NCBI RefSeq assembly: GCF_014898055.3 | Contig: NW_023604295.1 | Span: 93,015,591-93,079,590, forward strand | Length of the DNA stretch: 64,000 nucleotides | Reading direction: 5' to 3' | Source of the DNA: Talpa occidentalis | Lineage: Eukaryota; Chordata; Mammalia; Eulipotyphla; Talpidae | Shown here: positions 12,515-23,779 of the stretch, in pieces | Numbering within the stretch: the first letter of the stretch is position 1 | Layout of the letters: each line of letters starts with the position of its first letter | The notes under the pieces: generated by a model | The model's database searches: none | The model's input: only the letters and a program-made list of their open reading frames with translations | Told to the model about the DNA's origin: nothing | Made by a program: the position numbers and the translations under genes

Positions 12515-13070
12515 AATTAAACACACAATTATAAACAAGAGATATCCTTCAGGGGAGGAGGAGGGAGAAGGATCAGAGGGAAGAAGGGAGGAACACAGGT
12601 GACTGTGGTGATGGTGCATGGGTGCATTGGTGAAGGAAATTCTATAGGGACAACACCTGGGGGGTGGGGTTGGGAAGCAAACTTTGTTTAAAAATGAACA
12701 ATGATGCTGGGCCTCCCCGGTGGCGCAGAGGTTGAGCACTGGGTTGCGAAACTGCCCGTGGCCTCTGCGGCGCAGGTTCGATTCCCAGCTGCTCCCCGGC
12801 CACTGGAGGAGGGTCCCGCATGGCACGCAGACCTCTCCTGCCGCCCGCTGCTCCCCTCAGCAGTGTACTTCGTTCCTTCTGCCTGCTCTGCTCCCCGCTC
12901 TGGCTCTGGTGAATTCTCTCACCCTCCCGCACTTCTGACTGTACCCAGTGCATGTATAAACAAAACAAACAAACAAATAAATAATAAATAAAAATACATG
13001 CCTCTTTAAAAAAAAATGAACAATGATATAAATATATATAAATGCAAACATAAAAATATATAAAATGATA
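12515..13070 (+). mobile_element. L1 3' UTR fragment, intermediate subfamily
   Basis: The 3' UTR words 'CAATTATAAACAAGAGATAT', 'AGGGGAGGAGGAGGGAGAAG', 'GGTGATGGTGCAT' and 'GTTTAAAAATGAACAATGAT' are seen. The same 3' UTR occurs antisense at 480-690 and sense at 34127-34340. It is split by the SINE at 12706-13011. Confidence 0.8.
12706..13011 (+). mobile_element. tRNA-derived SINE, young GC-rich copy
   Basis: Near-intact copy with the B-box GGTTCGATTCC (12775-12785), a perfect match to the RNA polymerase III consensus, and an A-box-like TGGCGCAGAGG. A perfect 16-bp TSD (AAAAATGAACAATGAT, 12690-12705 and 13012-13027) flanks it. The tail has AAACAAACAAACAAATAAAT. It is among the least diverged in the window. 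Confidence 0.97.
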
Positions 13071-13139
13071 GCACTACCTGTAGTTAAGCAAAAGTAGTTC
13101 AACTCTCTAACTTAACTCTAAAGATATATTTAAAACTAG

Positions 13140-13500
13140 GGGTATTTAAAGTGACAAAACAGGCAGAAAAAATATACCTCAAGGTAACCTGAGACCTGTT
13201 ATCACAAGGATAGAACAACTTTCCGTAATCCAGCCATAAAAACATGGAAGATTGTATCTCTCCATCAGATAGTGTTCAAAATTGCTATAATGAAGAAGAT
13301 AAGAAATTGAACAAAAATGAATGAAGTCAAGTTAAAGTGATTCAAGAGAACTCAGAGAAGGTAATCAAAGAGATAAGTGAAAAAATGTATTTCTTTAGAA
13401 GAGATAAAATAAATGAAAAAAAAGGGAAAACTAATGGACAGAGTACAGAACTTAAAGTTTGAAGTAAGAAAATAACAGTGCCAACATGTAAATGGCTCAG
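13140..13500 (+). repeat. Possible old L1 ORF1-region remnant
   Basis: A-rich, Lys/Glu-rich when translated, with no frame. It is similar in word order to 17900-18250. Probably the 5' half of a fossil L1, but the assignment is weak. Confidence 0.35.
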
Positions 13501-13504
13501 AAAG

Positions 13505-14370
13505 TGAGCCAAAAAATTTAACTAATACAAAGCAAACAACCCAGTCAAAAAATGCACAAAAGAGCTAAAAAGACATTTCTCCATAGAAGAAATGCATATG
13601 ACCAACAGGTATACGAAAAAATGTTAAACATTACTTATTATTAGGGAAATGCAAATAAAATCCAAATGAGATACCAGCTCACACTAACAAGAATGGTACA
13701 TAGTAAAAAATAACAGGAAACAACAAATGCTGGAGAAGATGTGGAGAAAAAGGAACACTTTTACACTGCTGGTAGGAATGCAAACTTGTCCAGCCACTAT
13801 AGAAAGTGTGGGGGTTCCAAAAAACAATATGATTGGACCTAACATATGATCCAGCAATTCACTACCAGGAATCAACCCAAAGGACACAAAAACACTAATG
13901 TGAAGGGAAACCTGTACCCCTCTGTTTATTGCAGCACTATTTACAATAGTCAGGACATGGAAACAACCTAAATTTACCAAATCAGATGAGTGGATCAAGA
14001 AGAGGTGGTATATATGCACAATGGAATACTACTCAGTGATCACAAATGATAAACTCATGCCATGTATAGCAACGCAGATGGAGCTGGAAGGGTTTATGCT
14101 CAGTGAAATAAGTCAGCAGGAAAGAGAAATGTATGTTTACATATATAGATGGGCATAGTGAAACCAAATAAAGGTCGGGAAAAAGACAAAACTTGCAAGT
14201 GACCATAGATTTTAGGCAGCTAGCAGGGTGGGGGGGGGTTGGGGATGGAACAAACCAGGGGAGGGAACAGCACAAGGAACTATGGTGATGGTTCATGAGT
14301 GTCATGGTGGTAAGAGAACTATAGGGACTACAACTAAGGGGAGAAATTTAAATAAAGAGTACAAAAATAA
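13505..14370 (+). mobile_element. 5'-truncated L1 (ORF2 C-terminus and 3' UTR)
   Basis: Sense copy from 'AACCCAGTCAAAAAATGCAC' through the Cys motif region (about 13725-13800), 'CATATGATCCAGCAATTC', 'GAATACTACTCAGTG', to a 3' UTR (14110-14350) with a G-run at 14228-14238. Stops and frameshifts are present. The 3' UTR differs from both the young and the other intermediate copies. Confidence 0.85.
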
Positions 14371-14523
14371 AAACAATGTAAGAAAATAAATGATAATTGT
14401 AATAATAAATATAAAATAAACTAAAAATTAAAATGAATTGAAAAAAATAATTGACCACAGAGAGGCAACCTAACCATAAGCCAGGCCCAAAGATGTGTCC
14501 AGGTCTCAAGAATGACCATCACA

Positions 14524-14785
14524 GGGCCTACCTGGTGGCACAAGGTTTAAGCACAGCACTATGAAGCTATCCACAGTCTCCGCAGCACAAGTTCTATCCC
14601 TGGCCGGCCAGAAAGCTACCCACATGGCACAGCAGACCTCTCCTGTCTCATCCACTGCTCCCCTCAGCAATGTATTTCAATCAGTCTGCCTGTTCTGCTC
14701 CCCACTCTATTGCCGGTGAATCCTCTCAACCCCTACACTACTGGCCTGTACCCCAATTCTTGTATGCATAAATAAATCTTAAAAA
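14524..14785 (+). mobile_element. tRNA-derived SINE, old group
   Basis: Head GGGCCTACCTGGTGGCACAAGG, a diverged B-box (AGTTCTATCCC), and a tail with CATAAATAAATC. An imperfect TSD (AGAATGACCATCACAG and AGAATGATAATCACAG) flanks it. Confidence 0.93.
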
Positions 14786-15093
14786 AAGAGAATGATAATC
14801 ACAGCAACTTCTTCCTCTCTCTTGTTTCACTCATCCCAGGTTTCATGAACTTTCCTGAGGGAGCTGAAACCATAATCAGAAAGATGTGAAATATAGGCAA
14901 AAATGTAAGCTAAAAATTTGGAGATGTATATCCAGTCTCCTACTACAAGATTCCTGTTTTTGATAGAGCTTAGATGATGAAAAGAATAAGGCAATATTGA
15001 ACCAACTATTTTGCCTAGTCTGGGGTACTGGATAGTGTAAATACTTTTTTTTAATACCTTTTTTTTTTTTTTTTTTTTTAAGTAGATCATTCA

Positions 15094-15366
15094 GGGCCTC
15101 CCTGGTGGCGCAGCGGTTGAGCTCTGGGCTGTGAAGCTGCCCGCAGCCTCTGTAGCACCAGTTCGATCCCCGGCCACCAGGCGAGGGTCCCACAGGGTGC
15201 ACGCAGACCTCTCCTGCTGCCCGCTGCTGCCCTCAGCAGTGTACTTCGTCGTCAGTCTGCCTGTTCTGCTCCCAGCTCTGGCTCTAGTGAATTCTCTCAC
15301 CCTCCCGCGCTTCTGACTGTACCCAGTGCTTGTATAAATAAATAAATCAATCAATCTTTAAAAAAA
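15094..15366 (+). mobile_element. tRNA-derived SINE, young group
   Basis: Complete copy with a GTTCGATCCCC B-box and a GACTGTACCCAGTGCTTGTA 3' body. The flanks share an approximate AGATSATTCA repeat. It lies beside a long T-run (about 15057-15079). Confidence 0.95.
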
Positions 15367-15394
15367 AAGATGATTCATTCATTTATTGAATAAC

Positions 15395-15870
15395 TTTTTT
15401 AATTATTAATTTTTTCATCGCTGTCATTTTTAAGCAATATTTGCTCCCTCCCCCACCCAGGTGCAGTCCCCATAGAATTTCCTTCATCAATGCACCCATA
15501 CACCATCACCTCAGTCCCCTGTGCTCCTACCTTTCTCCTTCCCTCTGATCCCTCTCCCTCCTCCTCCCCTGCAGGATGTCTTTAGTTTATAATTGTCTGT
15601 TTTTGTTTGGTTATATTTTGTATTGTTGTTACTTTTTTTACACTGATGTCTTATTTGGTTCCCCTATATTCCTCCTATGAAACCATTCAACATATTTCTT
15701 TTTCCTTCTGACTTACTTCACTGAGCATAATTCCTTCTAGCTCCATTCGTGTTGCTGCGGATGGCATGAACTTATCTTTTTGATTGCTGAGTAATATCCC
15801 ATTGAGGATATATGCCACATCTTCTTGATCCAGTCATCTATTTTTGGACATTTGGGATGTTTGCACTGAT
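15395..15870 (-). mobile_element. 5'-truncated L1, intermediate subfamily
   Basis: Antisense 3' UTR (15430-15650) followed by the ORF2 C-terminus ('KIDDWIKK' region near 15830). Truncated near 15866. The 3' UTR matches 480-690 closely. Confidence 0.85.
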
Positions 15871-16689
15871 TGGGAAAATATTTTAAATACTAATAAAGGA
15901 ATATTGCTTGTATCAACTAAAAATGGCTATAGATTATAGGTCTTGCTCTAATTTTTAAGCAAGGACCAGAGAAAAATCCCCTTTCTGAATGAGTTTAAAA
16001 GTTGACGAAATTAAAGTTATCTTATTATGTATCCTCTAAATTACTTACTTGCTCACATAAGTAGTCTGTTTATTATTTATATCCATACACATGTTATTTG
16101 TGGACTCAAATACAAATAATAGCTACAGCTACAATAATAAGCAAAAATAATTTAAATAAATTTCTCACAATAATTAGGATTTTAAAATATGCTAAATGGA
16201 AAATTATTTACCAGCGAAAAGTTTAATTTAAAATATCCTAACAATTGGCTAGACTTACAATGGAAGCTTATTAGCACATCATTCATCAAATGAGCATGTG
16301 ACCTTTAGAAATACTGAGGAGAAAGACACCAATTCATTGGAAAGGTGACCTGCATGACCCAAGGTAATATTACTTTTGTTTCTTTCATTTTACCTTGAAT
16401 AACACACAAGGTGATTATACTAGATATACAAAGGAGAAGGAATTCCTGGCAAAGGCAAATTTCTATAAGGATGCAATACATAAAGTCTTTTTGAAGAATG
16501 GAACATAATTCAGTAAATAGGGGTCTGTGGTGTGCAAAGTGAGGGAGAAAGACCTCATCTTCAAAGAATGAGCAATTTGAAAAATTGCCATAAACAGTAA
16601 TGAAATACTTATATCAATTTAGGAGGGAACCTCATACTAAGGAAATATAGGATTAAGGTGAAAGCAGAGAGTGTCAGTCAAGGTTAATA
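15871..16689. other. AT-rich DNA, nothing recognised
   Basis: No open frame of note and no repeat that I recognise. Confidence 0.5.
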
Positions 16690-16698
16690 AGCTGTCAA

Positions 16699-16962
16699 TT
16701 TTTATTTTATTTTATTTATTTATTTATACAAGCACAGGGTACAGTCAGAAATGCGGGAGGGTGAGAGAATTCACCAGAGCCAGAGAGGGGAGCAGAATAG
16801 GCAGACTGACGCAGTACACTGCTGAGGGGAGCAGCGGGCTCTGCAGGAGAGGTCTGCGCAACATGTGGGACCCTCACTGGGGCTGGGAATCAAACCTGCG
16901 CTGCAGAGGCTGCAGGCAGCTTCACAGCCCAGTGCTCAACCACTGCACCACTGGGAAGGCTC
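16699..16962 (-). mobile_element. tRNA-derived SINE, young group
   Basis: Antisense copy: a (TTTA)n tail complement, GGGTACAGTCAGAA, ending CCACTGGGAAGGC. AGCTGTCAA flanks it on both sides (16690-16698, 16963-16971). Confidence 0.94.
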
Positions 16963-17219
16963 AGCTGTCAAATTTTTCGAAGTTGGTAAAATCATGTAGA
17001 AAATCAGTCTTCACAGATAAAGAGTGGACATGTAAATTTGAGACTCAAAATAAAGATATAGGTTAGAAAAATAGGTATCAGTTATAACTAAAGCAATAAA
17101 TATAGCTCTCATCAGACAGGATATTTTGCAGATGTAAAGGTGATGAATGTAATGCAGTAGTGTGGGAAGTACTAACAAACAAGGTGCTGGCAGGAAAAAG
17201 GATGACACAGATTAAGAAA

Positions 17220-18260
17220 GGGAACCAAGAAAAGCAGGCAGTCAGGCAGACCCTTTGAGGATGTCAGGATCAAGATGTTTTGATAATTGGAAAAATAACC
17301 TGAAACTTAACCAGACAGAGGTCTGCATCCAGAGGGTTCTGCGACTTGGAGTGAAACTTTGACATTGGAGATCAGCACATGCAGCACAAAAAGCGACACT
17401 GAGAGATTCATTTTTTATTAAACAAGAACTGGGTGAAGAGAAATACCAAGAGGTTATGGTCAGAGACAGGGAATGTGAAACACAAACTGAGGTGCTGCCA
17501 TGTGGGCAGCCAGGTGGCCAGTGTAGAAGGGGAAGGTGAGTGGTGTAATGGCACACACACTGGCCAGTACTTACACAAGAGCTGGCTACGTCCTCTGAGA
17601 AGCTGTCTGAATCTCCAGTGAGCAGAAAAAGGAAAGTGCACTAGGCTGCACTTCACCATCCTCACCCAGTGGAACTGCTACTGACTCATATGTGTATTTA
17701 TAATTGCAGAGAACAGAGACTGAAATTTGGAATTCTTGAAAGGAGAGAGATCAGTGGTACCACAAACAAGCTAGCCCCACTCCAGCAAATTCCTACCAAT
17801 AAAACAGAGAGGCCCAGGGCCAATTACTCAGCAACTGTAAAACCAGGTCTCTTGAACTAATCGAACAGAACATCTTCTCCTGGAAAAGTAGCAACAGTGC
17901 ATATATCTAAGACACTGATGCAGACACTTGAGAGTAACAGAAGTTAAAGCAGCAAAATGGGCAGACAGAAAATTGCAACACATGGCAGCTTGAGACCTCA
18001 AAGGGACAGAGTATCATGAGTAAGGAACAACAACCCAGTTTCCAACAACAAAGACAAGAATCTTGTCTTCCTATCAAATAGAGCTTAAAACTGAATGAAA
18101 TATAATTTCAAAAATATGGAAGAAAAAGCAGAAACCAAGTCAAAGTGAAACATAGAAACCTGAAATGCTAATCAAGGAGATGCAACAAAATTCAGGAATA
18201 AAAATGAATGATAGGAGAAATTAAATTCCTGCACAGAAAAGAGAAATTGAAGCTCAAAAT
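17220..18260 (+). repeat. Possible old L1 5' UTR and ORF1 remnant
   Basis: A moderately GC-rich left part followed by an A-rich Lys/Glu-rich right part, in the same order as 11860-13500. Short open frames occur on both strands (up to 104 codons), but none shows a domain. I interpret it as a fossil L1 5' region. A non-repeat origin cannot be excluded. Confidence 0.35.
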
Positions 18261-18289
18261 AGGGAAATTACAGTTTTGTTTTGTTTTGT

Positions 18290-18700
18290 TTTTTTGTCTC
18301 CCCAGTGGCAGAGTAGTACAAGACTTCTCTCTTGGGTTTTAATCCCTCTTTGTTATTGGCTGGGCTTCTAGCCACTGAAGAAAACTTAGGAGTGAAATTT
18401 TGGGGGTTTTTGCCCCTTGGTCCATTTCTTATTCCCTGCTTTGGTTCTGCAGACATTCTTGTAGGGAAAGGAAATACTTTCTTCACAGTGAAAACCAGCA
18501 CCTTGTCAGCCCAGAGACCTTAGATTTACTGGACAAGTGCTGTTATATGACCACCAGTCACTGCTTACAGCAAGAGAGGGGATGGGGCACCCCTATTTCT
18601 GGGAATCCAACTGGCTAGTCCACATACTCAGCTAGTCCATAGTAGGATGATGTTTATCTAATAAACAGAACTGCATCCATTAAACAAATCCCACATGACC
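18290..18700. other. Unassigned segment, possible diverged SINE head
   Basis: Begins 'GTCTCCCCAGTGGCAGAG' followed 30 bases later by 'GGGTTTTAATCCC', which faintly resembles the A/B-box spacing of a tRNA head. The rest matches none of the SINE bodies here. Confidence 0.25.
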
Positions 18701-18709
18701 ATGAGGTAT

Positions 18710-18972
18710 TGTCCGAGCCCGCGGACTGTTCAACGAGGTTCTCGAGGGGAGAGCAGCGACCTGAAGAACAGGGGTACACCACGGAGGGAGACACGTGCAC
18801 TCTTCGTTCAGCTATCGCAGGTCTCGTTTACTTTCGGTTTTGGCGGGGCTTTATAGCTGGGGACCGGAAGCGGAAGAAGCAGGCCAAAGCCGTCATGCGC
18901 ACTGGGCCAAAAGAAGCACAGCCAATCACGGAAAGGGGAAGTATCCTGATGCCACGAGGTAAGGCGCCAACA
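18710..18972 (-). mobile_element. Solo LTR, class-II-like endogenous retrovirus
   Basis: 263 bp reading TGTTGGCGCC...CTCGGACA on the minus strand, flanked by a perfect 6-bp TSD (AGGTAT, 18704-18709 and 18973-18978). On the minus strand it holds an inverted CCAAT (ATTGG), a TATA box CTATAAAG (18849-18856) and an AGTAAA polyadenylation-like signal (18827-18832) only about 20 bp later. A compact TATA-to-poly(A) spacing, a TGTTGG start and a 6-bp TSD are known for class II (beta-like) elements. It is CpG-rich against its AT-rich surroundings, so it is probably fairly young. No internal viral genes remain. Solo LTRs arise by recombination between the two LTRs of a provirus. Confidence 0.85.
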
Positions 18973-19460
18973 AGGTATAATAATCTAAATGCATTGCTTA
19001 ATTTGTTAAGATTTTGTTGAGCTTTTTGAATCATGTTTATGAGGGATTGGCCATAGTTACTTCGTTTTGGTGAAGTACTTGTCCGTGTTCGGTAGTGTCC
19101 TAAAAAATGTGTTTGGAAACATTACATTTTCCTCAAGATTTTGGAAATATTTGAGGAGATAGGTACTTGTTTATCTTTGAAGATGTGATAGAGCTCGCTA
19201 GAGAAAATATTTAGGTGTAGGCTTTAGGAGAATGCATACCAAAACAAACTCTGAAAATATGATGGCAGAATTGAAGTTACTAGAGGGTCAGAGCGGCACT
19301 GGGAACTAAGGGTAGAGAGCCCAATGGTCCAGATTAAAGGTAGATGGGCGCTTTGGTGATAGGTTTGGTGTGGTGATACATAGGGAGGAGGTAAATTAAG
19401 TCCTTAAGTCATATGCAATATGATAAACCATGTTACTGATATATAATAAAAAATAAAGAT
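18973..19460 (+). repeat. Probable old L1 3' end
   Basis: Bases 19225-19460 share words with the old L1 tail at 9300-9400 ('GAGCCCAATGGTCCA' against 'GAGCCCAATTGTCCA'). Bases 18979-19220 are unassigned. Confidence 0.45.
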
Positions 19461-19777
19461 ATAAAAAGTAGAAATTCCAGTAATTTCATTCCCTCAATTT
19501 AAATATTGATTGAACTTTAATGGTCCTTCCAGTAACAACAATTCTATTATCTTAGATTTAGGTTTTGAATATGATTTGAAATATGGAAGGTATTATGTTT
19601 TCTTTCTGTGGCAGTAGTGATTTATTTCAACATTTATTCATTCTAGACACAACAACTGAAATAAATGTGTGAATGCATCCTCAAAACAAATATCAAATTT
19701 ATATAAAGCTATTTGTGGGACTCAGTTTGAAGAAAATGACATCATTACTCTGTGTTTACTTAAAACATCTTATACAG

Positions 19778-20050
19778 GGCCTCCCCCGTGGTGCAGAGGG
19801 TTGAGCGCAGCGTTGTGAAGCTGTCTGCAACCTCTGCAACGTGGTTCAATTCCTGGCTGGCCAGGGAGATACCCACATGTCACAGCAGACCTCTCCTGTC
19901 TTGCCTGCTGCTCCCCTCGGCAGTGTACTTCTGTCGGTCTGCCTGTTCTGTTCCCAACTCTGTCTCTAGTGAATCCTCTCACCCCCACCTCAGACCTCTG
20001 GCCTGTGCCTCAGTTCTTGTGTGCATAAATAAATAAATCTTAATATAAAA
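19778..20050 (+). mobile_element. tRNA-derived SINE
   Basis: Head GGGCCTCCCCCGTGGTGCAG, a diverged B-box (GGTTCAATTCC), a body ending CCTCAGTTCTTGTGTGCATA and a (AAAT)n tail. CATCTTATACA and AATCTTATCCA flank it. Confidence 0.94.
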
Positions 20051-20982
20051 AAAATCTTATCCAAAAAATCTTATCCAATCTTATTTAGTTGGAATTTATG
20101 TTTTCTTTTTAAATTGTTGTATAATTGTTTATAAGAATTAAAAAGTATATTTTAGTTTAAAATAGTATTTAATAACTTTCTATAAAGTTCTTCCTTATCA
20201 TCATTGATCATGGAGAAGCAGCTTTCATCAAAAACTAAAAAAGAAAAAACAAATAAATTATGTGCAATTCATTTCCAAACTTGTATCTATGTGGTTCTCA
20301 TGTTTTTTTATGAAGACAATGAATGTATTTATTATTTAAACTTTAATTCACTCTGTTGAGTCAGGATTGCATTACACCATTCTTTATTAATAACATGATG
20401 CTTCCTACTCAGTTTAAGAAGTCATTTTCCTTCATGAAAAAATAACTATAATTATTCATCAGTTTCCTTTAATATTTTCATAAACCTAATAGTTGTGGCA
20501 TTTAACATATCAAACGAAAGATGAATTTTAAATATTAGAAAACCTTTGGGAATGGGGAGTTCGCTTTATTATTAGAGTGATGAATTACTGACTTTATTCT
20601 AATGTGATTTGTTTTTGGCAATTTCTAATCCAGTTCTTCTTTTAATGTGTACATTTTTAATAAGTTATTGTATAATAAATAAAAAATAAATAAATAAATA
20701 TTTTAACAACTTATAAAATCCAATGAATATGTGAGAACTATGATATAATCTCCTGCTAACATCACAATTGAAGAATTATGATTTATCGTACTTTTCTTTC
20801 TTCTTTGAAGTATGGCAACTTTTTATAATCATGTTTATAATAATGAAACTACCTTCCTGGGACCAAATACAGAAAATTTTTTACTTTAGCAAAAATGATT
20901 ATGGACATTTCACATACTTGGAAAACAAAAGATTAAGATGTAAATTTAGTTAACTGAGTTACAGGAATAAACATGTAGTACT
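20051..20982. other. AT-rich DNA, nothing recognised
   Basis: Only an (AAAT)n run (20679-20700) stands out. Confidence 0.5.
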
Positions 20983-21254
20983 GTTTCTTTTTTTTAAGAT
21001 TTATTTATTTATGCATACAAGAGCTGTGATGTAGGCCAGAGGTGTGAGCGGTGAGAGGATTCACCAGAGACAGAGCGGGGAACAGAACAGGAGGACTCAC
21101 TGAAATACACTGCTGAGGAGAGCAGTGGGCAAGACAGGAGAGGTCTGCTGTGCCATACAGGTTGCTCCCTGATTAGCCAGGGATCGAACTCTTGCTGCAG
21201 AGGCTGCAGATAGCTTTATAGTGTTATACCTAACCCCTTGTACAACCAAGGAGG
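20983..21254 (-). mobile_element. tRNA-derived SINE, old group
   Basis: Antisense copy ending CCAAGGAGGCCC. TAAACATGTAGTA lies on both sides as the TSD. Confidence 0.94.
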
Positions 21255-21597
21255 CCCTAAACATGTAGTATCATTTTAAACAGCACAGAGGACAAAGATT
21301 TTTAAATAAACCTTGAATTCTAATCCAGCAGTGTCACTTAACATTGCTGAATAAATATTATATCCCTAGGTATCACTTCATAAATATTTCATGTTCTGGT
21401 TTGATCTATAAAAAACCTGTTATAATTATATAAAATAACCCGCAAAATAAAATTTTGCTTTTAGTGCTTAGTATAAAGTTAAAATGGATTGAATTCTTTG
21501 AAAGATGTGAATATAAAATTTTTACATTATTTTAATGTGTCTATACATAGAATAATCATCAAAAAAAATTTTAGAAAACATTTGCTTTATATGTATC

Positions 21598-21648
21598 AAT
21601 ATATATATATGTGTGTGTGTATATATACATATATATATATATATATAA
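21598..21648. repeat. (TA)n/(TG)n microsatellite
   Basis: Alternating TA with an internal GTGTGTGTGT block. Confidence 0.9.
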
Positions 21649-21746
21649 AAGAATTCTGATCTCTTCATTCATTAATCAGGATAAAACAATCTGGGAAATT
21701 TTGGGGGTCAAATAGAGTAATAATCCAGGACATTTAAAACAAAGCC

Positions 21747-21790
21747 TGCCCCCTGTCTGCCCCCTGTCTGCCCCCTGTCTGCCCCCTGTC
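21747..21790. repeat. Four tandem copies of an 11-bp GC-rich unit
   Basis: The unit TGCCCCCTGTC is repeated four times without a mismatch in otherwise AT-rich DNA. Confidence 0.95.
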
Positions 21791-22308
21791 TCAAAACGGT
21801 TGATCCTGCAACTGTCTGTCAAGAAAGATAGATTTTGGCAGATGGGAATTGTTTTTTAAATCCACTTTGGGTTTGAAACAAGCTTTAATAAGTTAGCAAC
21901 ATTTAAAATTTGATAACTTTCACATAAATATTTAAGTTTATAACTTTTTCAAAAAACTGGAATAGTGGTGAAACCACACTTCTATTTGCTAGTGCTGGGA
22001 AGGCAAATGTTCTCAAGTTTACAGCCCCCACCCAGTACATTGATTGATTTTACAAGTATAAACTAGCCAGAGGCATTTAAATGGCACAGTTTAACTCCCA
22101 ATTAAAATTTGTTTATATTTCATTTCAATCCAGCTTTATCATTGAAAGTTTATTCCTATTTCGAGGTAAAATGTGCCCTTTAAAAATGTCTGAGAAAATA
22201 CACATTTAAAACAAATTAAATTTCACTTAAATTTTACCTTAGTCACTAACCCTATAGTAAATGTGTCCTCCTTGGCTGAGATTTCTGTGAGTTCTGTCAT
22301 GCAGTGTC
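21791..22308. other. AT-rich DNA, nothing recognised
   Basis: No open frame or repeat that I can name. Confidence 0.5.
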
Positions 22309-22310
22309 TT

Positions 22311-22572
22311 TTTTTTTTTAAGGATTTATTGATTTATGCATATAAGAACTGGGGTACAGGCCATAGAAGCAGGGGGTGAGAGGATTCACCAGAGTAGAGT
22401 GGGGAGCAGAACAGGAGGATCCACTGAAATACACGGTTGAAAGTGCAGCGGGTGAGACAGGAGAGGTCTGCTGCCATGTGGGTCACTTTCCTGATCAGAG
22501 ATCAAACTCATACTGCAGTGGCTGTGGACAGCTTCATAGTTGCATCTTAATCCCTTAAGACACCAGGGAGGC
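22311..22572 (-). mobile_element. tRNA-derived SINE, old group
   Basis: Antisense copy from a T-run with GGATTTATTGATTTATGC to ACACCAGGGAGGC. Approximate ATGCAGTSTTT repeats flank it. Confidence 0.92.
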
Positions 22573-22891
22573 ACTATGCAGTCTTTCTTGCTGTGACATG
22601 TTATGAACCTACATTTAATTCATATTCAGAGATTTTAATTTTTTTTTAATCCATTGAAAAAGTGCATGATAGAGTGCTGGAAAAAATGTTACTGGACTGT
22701 AATAAAGTCAAATGATTTTACTATTAAAGTATAGTGGTGCAAGGAGAAAAAGTGGTTGTGAATAAAGCAAAGGAAACTGATAGATTTTTAACAATATATT
22801 AAAATTCCCTGCAGTGTGACAGTATATAATCTATTTGAAAGTCCTATTTAAAGTATATAAATTGGTGGAAATGTCCCATTTGGAATTATCA

Positions 22892-23771
22892 TGACGTAAC
22901 AGGGCGGTCCCCAGGAAAAAGGGAGGTTCCATGTACCCTGCCCCACCCAAAGGAAGATGGAGCTGAGCAGGGAGGAGAAAGCAGGAGAGGAGAGTGAGAA
23001 AGGAAGGAAGAGGGATGGAGAGCCAGAAAGAGACCTGAAGGAGGCACATGGAGCAGAGAGACATGTGAAAAAGCTGTACTTGCTTCTTGGTCTTGGGTTG
23101 CTTGAAACAGATGTGGGTGAAAGACACAAGGGGAGGTTAACAATGGCAGCCTTTATCTTGATTTTAATTTTGCTCTTTTCCTCCCAGACCTGTCTGATTC
23201 TTGCTAACACTTTTCTATGGGTCCTTGCCGGAAGGTGCTTTAGACTTGTGGCAGGTTTTCGTGCCTTGCTTTGGGCCAATCCTGTTTGGCTGAACTTTTA
23301 CCATAAGAGGATCGGTAACTTTGGGTGCTTGATTTACAAACTATATTCTTCCCCTTTTATTTTTTTTAAGATTTATGTATTTATGTATATAAGAACTGAG
23401 GTACAGGCTAGAGGTATGGGGTGGGGGTGAGAGGATTCACCAGAGACAGAGTGGGGAATAGAACAGGCAGATCAACTGAAATACACTGCTGAGGGGAGCA
23501 ACGGGCAAGTCAGGAAAGGTCTGCTGCACCATGTGGGTAGCTCCCTGGCCAGGGATCAAACTCGTGCTGCAGATACTTTCATAGGATGTGTCTTAAACCC
23601 TTGCACCAACAGGGAGGCCCTTCTTCCCCTTTTCTGTATTGCACACTAATTGTATTAAAGGTCTTTTCCATTAAAGGTCTTATATGCTTTGTCTTGATGT
23701 GGTGGATGGCAGAACCTATTTAGAGCTTACAGGTTTGGGGGTTCTGGGGTGCCCCTCTCCCTGCCCTGTAA
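22892..23771 (+). repeat. LTR-like segment interrupted by a SINE
   Basis: GC-richer DNA starting GTAACAGGGC and ending GCCCTGTAACA, which form near-inverted ends. It has a CCAAT word (GGGCCAATCC), an ATTAAA signal near 23655-23680, then a GT-rich 3' segment. This layout suggests an LTR of about 600 bp before the SINE inserted. No TSD was found and I cannot name a family. The 157-codon sense frame at 22957-23430 runs on into the SINE and is probably accidental. Confidence 0.4.
23359..23620 (-). mobile_element. tRNA-derived SINE, old group
   Basis: Antisense copy ending CAACAGGGAGGCCC. A perfect 13-bp TSD (TTCTTCCCCTTTT, 23346-23358 and 23621-23633) flanks it. Confidence 0.95.
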
Positions 23772-23779
23772 CAATAAAA

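Noticed and set aside
12775..12785. A functional tRNA gene, suggested by the perfect B-box
   Set aside because: It is the tRNA-like head of a SINE with body, A-tail and TSD. No full cloverleaf is maintained.
12642..12991. Overlapping ~100-codon frames on both strands
   Set aside because: They are readings of a GC-rich SINE. The same peptide wording ('GAAVERWVAKLP', 'SACSAPRSGSGEFSHPPALL') recurs in every young SINE copy.
17242..17665. Small Cys/Ser/Pro-rich frames resembling an exon
   Set aside because: No splice context or family match, and the region parallels another old L1-like stretch.
22957..23430. 157-codon plus-strand open frame
   Set aside because: No domain, low-complexity Glu/Lys start, and its end lies in a SINE. 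It fits a non-coding LTR-like segment better.
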